Assembly (NCBI RefSeq): GCF_017114985.1
Contig: NZ_JABXKP010000049.1
Coordinates: forward strand, 124,001-188,000
Source: Nostoc sp. JL33
GTDB taxonomy: Bacteria; Cyanobacteriota; Cyanobacteriia; Cyanobacteriales; Nostocaceae
Direction: 5' to 3'
DNA length: 64,000 bases
Both the position numbers and the translations under genes were made by a program. This document shows, in pieces, positions 25,444 to 32,612 of the stretch. Under the pieces are notes generated by a model, which was not told where the DNA came from, searched no databases, and saw only the letters and a list, made by a program, of their open reading frames with translations. Within the stretch, counting starts at the first letter, position 1. Each line of letters opens with the position of its first letter.

Positions 25444-26143
25444 ATTGATAGTTATTAGAAATAAATATTTTGTCTAGGCTTGACCAAATAGTAGCCTATT
25501 ATCACAAAAGGTAATCATAGAAAGTAGCTTAATATAGACTTTCTTTAAATTCCGGGCACGTATGTATTATAAGTATCATTTGAAAAAGAAAACATTTGCA
25601 GGAAATAATTTCTTTAATGTTTGACAAAACTTGGGGTATCACCCATTGCTTCGGATCTTCACCGTAGGCTTGGATAAAAACAAAAAAATTAGATACCGAG
25701 CCAGCCAATTCATTTGGATAAAAAATAAAAGTTTCCTGAAACCGCTAACGGCCTGAACCAGGCGTCCTTTGCCCAACCTTAGATAAATCTAAGTTGTATA
25801 TTTCATCTTGTGTTAAAATAATCACCCTTAAAAAGGTCAGTATTTACCTCAAGATGATAAAATCTGCAAATTTGAATCAACACTGGAAGCCCAGCACATA
25901 TCGGACTCATATTTGATTTTTGCAATACAAGTATGGTGCGTTACGCTATGCTAACGCACCTCTCTAGGGTTTGACTGCCGTACTCTCGGCGATAACACAC
26001 CCTAGATATACTTAAATTTTTTCAAAAATCAAATTGGATTGCTATATCTATAATATTAACAAACAAGCTTAGGCTAAAACCAATATTCTCTTTAATATAG
26101 AGATACTTTAAGATATCTTGACTTTTCCCCAGAAGTCTATTTG
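25444..26143. other. Long intergenic region with one inverted-repeat element
   Basis: About 700 bases without a convincing ORF. It holds the element at 25911-26034. The promoter of the ycf20-like/glycerate kinase pair should lie in the last 100 bases; nothing specific recognised. Confidence 0.5.
25911..26034. mobile_element. 124-bp inverted-repeat (MITE-like) element
   Basis: Ends ATTTGATTTTTG (25911-25922) and CAAAAATCAAAT (26023-26034) are perfect 12-bp inverted repeats, and pairing continues imperfectly inward (AAGTAT near 25929 with ATATACTT near 26006). The centre contains the GGTGCGTTA / TAACGCACC palindrome also seen at 9116. No ORF. Confidence 0.55.
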
Positions 26144-26476
26144 ATGCAAAACACTCGTCTGAATAACTTGTTCGATGCCATTGCGACACGCTTGGGGCAA
26201 TGGTTTTTAAATCCTTGGCGGCGACTATCGTTGCTGATAATTAGTTTTTTGTTCGGTTTTTTTCTGGGAAACGCAGTTTCGACTACATCTGGTCAAGAGG
26301 GTGTATTGGACATTGTGGTAGCTGCTTTTTTAGTATTGTTGACGGAAATTACCAGCAGGATATTTTATAGTCGCAGCTTTTTGTCAAGGCGATCGCTGTT
26401 GATAGACTCACTAAATCTCCTGAAAGTTGGTTTCATTTACAGCCTGTTTCTCGAAGCCTTTAAGCTGGGATCGTAG
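26144..26476 (+). CDS. Ycf20-like protein (DUF565)
   Basis: I start at the ATG at 26144 (MQNTRLNNLFDAIATRL); a TTG precedes it. The 110-residue protein has the DUF565/Ycf20 pattern: WRRLSLLIISFLFGFFLGNAVSTTSGQ as first membrane helix, VVAAFLVLLTEITSRIFY as second, and the C-terminal LNLLKVGFIYSLFLEAFKLGS as third. Ycf20 occurs in cyanobacteria and plastids; a plant homologue affects thermal energy dissipation, but the molecular role is unknown. The gene ends 4 bases before the glycerate kinase start, so the two are one transcription unit. Confidence 0.88.
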   Translation: MQNTRLNNLFDAIATRLGQWFLNPWRRLSLLIISFLFGFFLGNAVSTTSGQEGVLDIVVAAFLVLLTEITSRIFYSRSFLSRRSLLIDSLNLLKVGFIYSLFLEAFKLGS

Positions 26477-26480
26477 CGGT

Positions 26481-27503
26481 ATGAGGGAGATGAGGGAAAT
26501 GGAGAAGCAGCAAGCAAGAGAAGCTGCGCTGGCAGATAGGTTAAGGGCAAAAGCTTTTGGGATTACGCCGGAAAATGTCGATGAAGTAATAGAAAGGCGA
26601 TCGCACTTGCTAAAATCTGTTCTCCCAGCTTTTAGCCAATTGTGTCAAACTACTTTTGAAATCGAACCCAAGGAAATGTTACAGGTATTGTGGGACTTGT
26701 GGCTGCCTTTGGGAATCAAACTAGCATCGGGGCGCCAACAGTTGGAACGCCCCCTGATTCAGGGAATATTGGGAGGACAAGGCACTGGGAAAACCACAAT
26801 GTCCAAGGTTCTCAGCTTGATTCTCGATCAGTTGGGATACCGGACTGTGAGTTTATCTTTGGATGACTTGTATAAAACTTACAGCGATCGCTTGGTTTTA
26901 ACACGGCAAGATCCGCGTTTGATTTGGCGCGGCCCACCAGGAACCCACGATGTAGATTTAGGTTTAAATGTACTAGATCAGATTCGGCAGTTGCAAAGCC
27001 CAGTGATGATTCCTCGCTTTGATAAATCTGCATACAGAGGTGCTGGCGATCGCACGACTCCAGAAATGATCACAAATGTGGATATTGTACTATTTGAAGG
27101 TTGGTTTGTGGGTGTGCGGCCAATCGCTCCAGATGTATTTGAGACTGCACCGCCGCCAATTCTTACAGATGAAGATAGAGCATTTGCCCGTGATATTAAT
27201 CATCGCCTCTACGATTATTTACCACTGTGGGAGCGATTAGACAGCTTAATTTTGCTGTATCCCACCGATTACCGTTGTTCTTTGGAGTGGCGCAAACAGG
27301 CAGAACAGCAGATGATTGCTGCGGGTAAATCGGGGATGAGCAATGCAGAGATAGAGCAATTTGTCAATTATTTTTGGCGATCGCTTCACCCGGAATTATT
27401 CATCAAGCCGTTGGTAAAAGATGCAACAGCAGTTGATCTAGTGATTGAGATTCATGCCGATCATAGTTTTGGTGAAGTGTATTGCGATCGGATTAATTCG
27501 TAA
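26481..27503 (+). CDS. D-glycerate 3-kinase (plant/cyanobacterial GLYK type)
   Basis: The protein (340 residues from the ATG at 26481) has a P-loop GGQGTGKTT at about 116-124, a lid region with SLDDLYKTYSDR, and RWGPPGTHD-like WRGPPGTHDVDLG, all typical of the P-loop glycerate kinases that convert glycerate to 3-phosphoglycerate, the last step of photorespiration. The C-terminal half contains FEGWFVGVRP and RLYDYLPLWERLDSL. The first eight codons come from the GGGAGATGA spacer repeat, so the original start may be the ATG at 26499 (MEKQQAREAA). It is cytoplasmic, second in an operon with the ycf20-like gene. Confidence 0.88.
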   Translation: MREMREMEKQQAREAALADRLRAKAFGITPENVDEVIERRSHLLKSVLPAFSQLCQTTFEIEPKEMLQVLWDLWLPLGIKLASGRQQLERPLIQGILGGQGTGKTTMSKVLSLILDQLGYRTVSLSLDDLYKTYSDRLVLTRQDPRLIWRGPPGTHDVDLGLNVLDQIRQLQSPVMIPRFDKSAYRGAGDRTTPEMITNVDIVLFEGWFVGVRPIAPDVFETAPPPILTDEDRAFARDINHRLYDYLPLWERLDSLILLYPTDYRCSLEWRKQAEQQMIAAGKSGMSNAEIEQFVNYFWRSLHPELFIKPLVKDATAVDLVIEIHADHSFGEVYCDRINS

Positions 27504-27571
27504 TTCGTAATTCAGAACCATTGTTAGACAATGACAATTCATCCAATTGATTTGCGAGGGAAGGGAAGCAT

Positions 27572-28207
27572 TTAAAGCTGACAAATTGCTTTTAAAACTT
27601 CTAGCAACTGACTTGAACGCTCTCTTTCCATTAAATTTAATTCTGGCAACAGATAATAAATAGGGGGATTTCCTTGTTCGAGATAGACAAACTGATAACT
27701 TCTGCCGTTAGTCGCTAATCCCCAAACTGATTTTTGATTATCTAAATTTTTATAAGCATAAGTGAGTAGCTGAGGTAAACCTGTCGATATATCAACCTGA
27801 CTATTTTTCGATTCAATTAACAGTACCCAAAAATATCTTTGAGGTTTTGTATGTTTAGCTTTACTAATAGCTAAAAGATCAAATCTTCCTTTAATTTTGA
27901 TCTCTTCATCTTCAACTTCAATATCAGCAATATTCTCCTCCAAAATAATCTCGATAGGATAGCGATAAAAACCAGCTAATCTTAGTAAAGGGGCAACTGC
28001 AAGAAACTTTACCTGACCTTCAGAAACTTTGCCTGCTGTAAGATATCTATCAAAGTCATGCTGAATTTGTTTGAGTTCTTGCTGTTCTGCTTCCGTGAGA
28101 GGTTCCAGAGATAAGTAGTTAGAAAATGAGTCACTGTACTGTTTTTGAAAGCCAAACAGACGCTGAACTTCTTCTAAGGATAAATTACGAGCGTTGAGAA
28201 TTGTCAT
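27572..28207 (-). CDS. PD-(D/E)XK nuclease-like protein (restriction R-subunit N-terminal type)
   Basis: The 211-residue protein contains IKGRFDLLAISKAK followed by RYFWVLLIESKNSQVD, fitting the D...E-x-K nuclease core, then GLPQLLTYAYKN and a VWGLATNGRSYQFVYLE strand. This pattern is found in proteins annotated in cyanobacteria as type I restriction R-subunit-like, although here no helicase domain is present (full HsdR is over 900 residues). It may be a stand-alone nuclease or a solitary domain of unknown use. Its start codon is 3 bases from a MITE, so its translation initiation region is inside that element. Confidence 0.6.
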   Translation of the reverse strand: MTILNARNLSLEEVQRLFGFQKQYSDSFSNYLSLEPLTEAEQQELKQIQHDFDRYLTAGKVSEGQVKFLAVAPLLRLAGFYRYPIEIILEENIADIEVEDEEIKIKGRFDLLAISKAKHTKPQRYFWVLLIESKNSQVDISTGLPQLLTYAYKNLDNQKSVWGLATNGRSYQFVYLEQGNPPIYYLLPELNLMERERSSQLLEVLKAICQL

Positions 28208-28210
28208 ATA

Positions 28211-28341
28211 TGAACCTATCCCACTAATAATATCTCTGCTACAAAGCTTAAGCTTATTGAGAACTGAAAACGAAAAATCAAGGTTTTCAAGCAGATTTTA
28301 AGAAAAAAAGTAGGGGTTTTTAGAATAGTGGGATAGGTTCA
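28211..28341. mobile_element. 131-bp MITE with 16-bp perfect terminal inverted repeats
   Basis: TGAACCTATCCCACTA (28211-28226) and TAGTGGGATAGGTTCA (28326-28341) are perfect inverted repeats. No ORF inside. It abuts the start codon (28205-28207) of the leftward nuclease-like gene. Confidence 0.8.
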
Positions 28342-28500
28342 TTTTTGCTTGATTAAGGTGCAACCCAATCCAAATTCTCTACATAAAACCTATCTTAACC
28401 CCAGGTTGACTGACCAACTTCGTTAGGCTGCAACGAAAAAGATTTGTCAGTTAATCAAATATTTACCTACAGTAAAATCTGTAAACTGTCTTTTATGAGG

Positions 28501-28542
28501 CAATACGCTTGGGTTAAGGCTCAAACTCTTTGTCAAAGTCAA
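28501..28542. repeat. 42-bp dispersed repeat, copy A
   Basis: CAATACGCTTGGGTTAAGGC followed by TCAAACTCTTTGTCAAAGTCAA; nearly the same sequence occurs at 30992-31032. Contains a small TTGACTTTGACAAAG palindrome on the minus strand. It covers a possible terminator position after the cupin gene. Confidence 0.75.
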
Positions 28543-28548
28543 TGTTTG

Positions 28549-29049
28549 CTAGTCGAGATAGTCCGGCGGGAATACTTTCTGACCGTACTTTTCGGCGATG
28601 CCCTGCAACCGTTGCTGATCTTCCGGACTCATAACCGGGGGAGGCAGAAAGGTGCCGGCTGGCACGGGCGTGCCTATTTCCTTAAAGAAGTCCTCTAGTC
28701 CGGCAGGAACTACCACGCACAAAAGGTGTGCTATTGTATCCGTCTTATTCTTAAAACAATGCACTACCCCACCCAAGGGGATGTTGACAAATGAACCCTT
28801 CCGGGCTGTATAAGTTTGAGATTTAGTTTTAACCTCAACTTCCCCTTCCAGTACATAAAAAGCTTCTTGAAAGCGGGCGTGCGCGTGGGGCCCAGGCCCG
28901 CCTTGCGGCGGCACCAGCATATCAATGACAGCGTAAGCCCCGTTGGTTTGTTCACCGGTAATAACTAGGCGGTAGGTATCACCTACCACCGACAGAATCT
29001 GGCCGTCCTGAGCATTTACGGTTGTAAGATCATTGATTGGATTTTCCAT
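28549..29049 (-). CDS. Cupin domain protein
   Basis: A single conserved beta-barrel of 166 residues. Motif 1 is GPHAHARFQEAFYVLEGE (two His and the Glu as metal ligands) and motif 2 GGVVHCFKN (third His). The extended C-terminal helix (PEDQQRLQGIAEKYG) is like quercetin dioxygenase-type or MerR-less mono-cupins. It could be a metal-dependent dioxygenase, isomerase or sugar-binding protein; substrate unknown. It is cytoplasmic, apparently monocistronic, and more GC-rich than its neighbours, which could indicate transfer. Confidence 0.85.
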   Translation of the reverse strand: MENPINDLTTVNAQDGQILSVVGDTYRLVITGEQTNGAYAVIDMLVPPQGGPGPHAHARFQEAFYVLEGEVEVKTKSQTYTARKGSFVNIPLGGVVHCFKNKTDTIAHLLCVVVPAGLEDFFKEIGTPVPAGTFLPPPVMSPEDQQRLQGIAEKYGQKVFPPDYLD

Positions 29050-29389
29050 GATGTTAAATTTTATCCCTTTTTTAGGATTTCCTAAGTTGCCTTGTTTGAG
29101 TCTAAGTAAGTCGGCGTTAAAAAATCAACCTATGTAATGAAGTGTAAAGTCAGCAAAGAGCTTATAAATGAATTATTCCAGGGTTTTTACGAAACTCAAC
29201 ATACCTTGATTTTATCGTGCCTACTTACTTACGGTGAATGCGTCGCACTGAGCGCCCGAACCGTAAAAAGAAGTTTGTTATGTGTAGCCGCGAATTCCAT
29301 TCGCTGGAGCTTAAGTTGACTGTGCCCCTACGATAGATGTGGTTGAAATAAATGAAAACTGGGGGAAAATTTAGAACTTTCGTAGTTTA
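29050..29389. other. Intergenic region between cupin gene and hisS
   Basis: A 60-codon plus-strand ORF (29137-29319) has no family character and includes repeat-type sequence (GTAGCCGCGAATTCCATTCGC), so I do not call it. No terminator found. Confidence 0.5.
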
Positions 29390-30778
29390 TTAGCCAAGCC
29401 TTCTTTTAACTTCCTCAGCCAAATCTACCAGTAGTACTTCTACTTGCTCACCTGTTTTCAAATCTTTCAGCGAGGACTTTTGCGCTGCTGCTTCCTCAGA
29501 ACCAATAATTACACAAAATTGAATTCCTTGTTTATCAGCTAGCTGAAATTGTTTACCCAAGGGGCGCTTATCAAAATTAGTGATGACATTAATTCCAGCC
29601 TGACGCAGATGTTGCGAAACTTTTAAATAAGTTGGCATTAAATCTTCTTGCATATTCACTACCATCACCTGGGCTGGTGTAGCAGCTAAGGTACTAAGAA
29701 TACCAGCTTTTAGTAAACGACTAATTAAGCGAGTTAAGCCAATAGAAATGCCTACACCAGGCATCTTTTCGCCCAAGAATACCCCAACTAATTCTTCATA
29801 TCTCCCGCCAGAACAGATACTACCTAAAGCTTCATGTCCTAATAAACTTGTTTCGTAAACTGTGCCGGTATAGTAATCAAGACCACGGGCAATAGATAAA
29901 TCAATACAGAAACGATTTTCGGCAACTCCTAGATTACGCACACCTGCAATTACCGTTTGTAACTCGCTAATTCCCAGACTTAATTGCTCGGTTTCTGACA
30001 GATTTTCTGCGAGGTGCTTGAGTTTATCTAATACTTCATCAACGGAACCATCTATTTTAATAAAATCAATAATTTTTTGAGTCTGTTCTCCTGAAACTCC
30101 CTCTTTCTCTAACTCCTGTTTTACTTTACTTTCACCAATTTTTTCTAAGTTATCAACAATACCAATACACGATTTAATTTTATCTTCGATAATTCCGACT
30201 GACTTAAAGAAACCAGTAAGAACTTTGCGATTATTGATGCGAATCAGAAAATCACCAATATTAATTGCTTCAAATATCTCAGTGATAATTGCAGGCATCT
30301 GAGCGTCATAGAGTAAGCTGAGTTCACGACGAGCAACTACATCAATATCACACTGGCGAAACTGACGAAAACGCCCATCTTTCGCGCGTTCTCCCCGAAA
30401 AACCACATCCATTTGATAGCGGGCAAAAGGAAAAGTTAACTCATTTAGGTGACGGGCAATATAAGCTGCTAAAGGAACTGTTTGATCAAACTTTAAAGCT
30501 CTTGCTTCCGAACCAGTTTCGCCCGATTTATCTCTCTCGGCTTGCCGATTTGGTGGTAAGATGGGGTCAATACCATAAATGATATTGTCGCCTTGATTGC
30601 CTTTAGCTTGCAGCACTTCTAAACGTTCTATAGCAGGGGTTTCGATAGGCGTAAATCCATAGCTTTCAAAAACTCTACGGATGATATCTAGCAAATATAA
30701 TTCTAGACGCTTTTCAGTAGGAAGAAATTCTGGGAAACCACTAGGAGTAGAAAAGTTTATTTTGTCACCTTTGGCCAT
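29390..30778 (-). CDS. hisS: Histidyl-tRNA synthetase
   Basis: The 462-residue class II synthetase has motif 1 near the front (ESYGFTPIETPAIERLEVL), motif 2 with FRGERAKDGRFRQFRQCDIDVV, the histidine-specific RGLDYYTGTVYE, motif 3 GVGISIGLTRLISRLL, and an anticodon-binding domain at about 370-460 (AQVMVVNMQEDLMPTYLKV, NFDKRPLGKQFQLADKQG). It charges tRNA-His in the cytoplasm. Length is slightly above bacterial HisRS owing to insertions around 195-260. Start at ATG 30778 is the family start MAKGDKINFSTP. Confidence 0.97.
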   Translation of the reverse strand: MAKGDKINFSTPSGFPEFLPTEKRLELYLLDIIRRVFESYGFTPIETPAIERLEVLQAKGNQGDNIIYGIDPILPPNRQAERDKSGETGSEARALKFDQTVPLAAYIARHLNELTFPFARYQMDVVFRGERAKDGRFRQFRQCDIDVVARRELSLLYDAQMPAIITEIFEAINIGDFLIRINNRKVLTGFFKSVGIIEDKIKSCIGIVDNLEKIGESKVKQELEKEGVSGEQTQKIIDFIKIDGSVDEVLDKLKHLAENLSETEQLSLGISELQTVIAGVRNLGVAENRFCIDLSIARGLDYYTGTVYETSLLGHEALGSICSGGRYEELVGVFLGEKMPGVGISIGLTRLISRLLKAGILSTLAATPAQVMVVNMQEDLMPTYLKVSQHLRQAGINVITNFDKRPLGKQFQLADKQGIQFCVIIGSEEAAAQKSSLKDLKTGEQVEVLLVDLAEEVKRRLG

Positions 30779-30821
30779 GCGTGTACCTTACTAAGTTGAG
30801 ATTTGAGATCAGAGTCATACG

Positions 30822-30854
30822 CAATCCGCCTGCATAATCCGCGCAGGCGGATTG
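30822..30854. repeat. Palindrome CAATCCGCCTGC / GCAGGCGGATTG
   Basis: Perfect 12-bp arms (30822-30833, 30843-30854) with a 9-base loop, upstream of hisS. It is a GC-rich interspersed palindrome; it could affect the hisS leader, but no T-box-like elements are present. Confidence 0.7.
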
Positions 30855-30991
30855 GAGAATAATTAGTGGTTATCTCTGAGCGGAGAAATTACTATTTTAG
30901 CCGTTCTTGTTGAATTAGAGTGCGTTGAAAGATTTGATTATTCTTAAATCAATACCAAGTGCGGATACGATTGTTATTGTCAAGGCTAATG

Positions 30992-31032
30992 CAATACGCT
31001 TGGGTTAAGGCTTAACTCTTTGTCAAAGTCAA
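30992..31032. repeat. 42-bp dispersed repeat, copy B
   Basis: Matches 28501-28542 with only a few differences (GGCTTAACTC instead of GGCTCAAACTC). Confidence 0.75.
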
Positions 31033-31039
31033 TTTTTTT

Positions 31040-31125
31040 AACGTAGACGCGGAGCGGTGAAGCAGCGCGGTCTTCTCCCAAAGGGAGAGGCTAGCGCCTG
31101 CCGTAGGATGCCCGAAGGGCTATAA
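31040..31125. repeat. GC-rich interspersed repeat
   Basis: GGTGAAGCAGCGCGGTCTT (31056-31074) and GGCTAGCGCC (31089-31098) recur in the same order at 58395-58438. It replaces the 3' end of the hsdS relic. Confidence 0.65.
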
Positions 31126-31487
31126 AGGCGATCGCAGGACAGGAACGACTCAGCAAAACTCTTGACGGCAACAGTTTCTTCCGTGGGTTGCCAATCCTTC
31201 AAGCCAAGCTCCGACAACAGCAAATCCTCAGCTTGTTGATAGATAACTTTTGATTGTCTCAAAGATATATGTGCGGATTGAACTAAATTTTCAATGTTAT
31301 GTTGAAATTGGTTTGAAAAAAAGGGAATTTTAATAGTCTTTATTTTGTATATAAAAAGGTTGAGTTGAACGTTTCCTGTAGATTCTCTAATAGTTTGAAG
31401 GCAACTTCCTAATTCTAAATATATAAGAGATGCCAAAATTGAAGCATTGATGCGATGCCTCCGGCGGGCTACGCCTACGCCAAGCAA
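31120..31487 (-). pseudogene. Relic of a type I restriction specificity subunit (hsdS)
   Basis: A minus-strand frame between about 31427 and 31124 reads IRESTGNVQLNLFIYKIKTI, IPFFSNQFQHNIENLVQSAH and QAEDLLLSELGLKDWQP, which matches the end of a target-recognition domain and the central conserved helices of HsdS proteins. Full HsdS has about 400-450 residues; here about 100 remain, and both ends run into GC-rich repeats. No hsdM or hsdR lies nearby. I call it a decayed fragment. Confidence 0.55.
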
Positions 31488-31522
31488 TGGGCATCAACCG
31501 TGAATGCTTTACTTTGGCAAGA

Positions 31523-31892
31523 TTACAAAATTTCATCAACCAGGACAGTACCACCTTCATAAAAATCAATGCTGAAATGATAATCTGCAAGTAGTGAAGT
31601 TCCCAGGAGAGGACGACGGCCCATCGCCAACACTATGACTTCTCGCTCCGCACCGTTCCAAACAATCTTTATTGCATGAGCATTTGTTGTAGTTTTGGAG
31701 TTGTCGGCAAGATTTGCTTGAATTTTAGCAATTATATGGCAAGCTAAGTTTTGCAACCAGATCAGGTGGCAAGGTAAGAAAACCTTCAAACCCCGTATCA
31801 ATAACAAACTCAATTTCTATATCTGACTTGTCTTCCAAACGAACCAAAACACTCATTCGTGCTTGAAGCCCAACCACCGTCCCATGTATCAC
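31523..31892 (-). pseudogene. Retropepsin-like (clan AA) aspartic protease gene with one frameshift
   Basis: From a GTG at 31892 the first frame runs 55 codons with IEIEFVIDTGFEGFLTLPPD, in which D-T-G is the aspartic-protease site, then ends at TAA (31725-31727) after LPYNC. A +1 shift near 31735 restores a frame reading AKIQANLADNSKTTTNAHAI and ending GGTVLVDEIL at 31523. The joined protein would have about 123 residues, the usual size of these bacterial single-domain retropepsin homologues. The GTG overlaps the TGA of the upstream gene (GTGA), so they were translationally coupled. Either a recent mutation or a sequencing error. Confidence 0.6.
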
Positions 31893-32161
31893 TGTATCGT
31901 CCTGACTAATAAACCACCAACAGCATACACGGCATCATAACCAATCCTTTCTGCCCAAATTGCTGCATCAGGCTGTTTGGCTTGCAAACGACGGCTTGTT
32001 ACCAGCAAATCATCACCAATTTCATATTCACCTGTTTCAACATTGATGGAAATTAATTTGCCAATATTCTCTACTGTCTCAACTTGGGAACGGATATGTT
32101 TTTCGTAGAATTCTTTCCCACGTTGGATAATTTCTTCGTCACTTAGTTTTGGATAAGACAT
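31889..32161 (-). CDS. Small conserved protein coupled to the retropepsin-like gene
   Basis: A 90-residue soluble protein from the ATG at 32161 (MSYPKLSDEEIIQRGKEFYE). It contains IGKLISINVETGEYEIGDDL and ends YDAVYAVGGLLVRT, a beta-rich C-terminus. I recognise it only as the kind of small protein that commonly precedes a clan AA aspartic protease gene in cyanobacteria. Its TGA stop overlaps the protease GTG by GTGA. The arrangement resembles an antitoxin-toxin or substrate/regulator-protease pair, but no function has been read directly. Confidence 0.6.
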   Translation of the reverse strand: MSYPKLSDEEIIQRGKEFYEKHIRSQVETVENIGKLISINVETGEYEIGDDLLVTSRRLQAKQPDAAIWAERIGYDAVYAVGGLLVRTIQ

Positions 32162-32322
32162 ACAGGCAAGCTTCCAAGTAAAGCATTTGATTGCCCTATT
32201 TATTATAGTGTGCAACTTATTGTTAAACGATATGGAAACGAGCCGCGATGCCTGTCATCTCATATTCCCGGCTGTCTTTGCCATACTTCAATACCAGACC
32301 ATTGACCAAGTAAACGAATGAA

Positions 32323-32506
32323 CTTGTGTTCTGAACGAATAGACTTGTGTTCTGAACGAATAGACTTGTGTTCTGAACGAATAGGCTTGTGTTCTGAACG
32401 AATAGGCTTGTGTTCTGAACGAATAAGCTCGTGTTCTGAACGAATAGGCTCGTGTTCTGAACGAATAAGCTCGTGTTCTGAACGAATAAGCTCGTGTTCT
32501 GAACCA
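32323..32506. repeat. 21-bp tandem repeat, 9 copies
   Basis: Unit CTTGTGTTCTGAACGAATAG plus one base, with copies starting at 32323, 32344, 32365, 32386, 32407, 32428, 32449, 32470 and 32491. The period of exactly 21 keeps frames open on both strands: NTSLFVQ heptapeptides on minus (ORF 32223-32573) and CSERIxL on plus. There are no unique spacers, so this is not a CRISPR array. The flanking minus-strand frame (YLVNGLVLKYGKDSREYEMT) could be a gene remnant. Confidence 0.9.
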
Positions 32507-32612
32507 AAACTATCAAAATTCTTCCAGGTGCTTTAGTTATCGTAGACGAAACTGTGGCAGAGGCGATCGCCATTGGTTACGCTAATGAGTTGCATAGTGA
32601 TGATGGCATTGG

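Noticed and set aside
29137..29319. 60-codon plus-strand ORF between cupin and hisS
   Set aside because: No family character and contains interspersed repeat sequence.
30779..30860. T-box or attenuator in the hisS leader
   Set aside because: Only an interspersed palindrome is present; no specifier loop or T-box sequence.
32318..32536. Regular repeats that look like a CRISPR array, and a plus-strand ORF of CSERI units
   Set aside because: The 21-bp units are directly adjacent with no unique spacers, and no cas genes are present; the plus ORF only exists because 21 is a multiple of 3.
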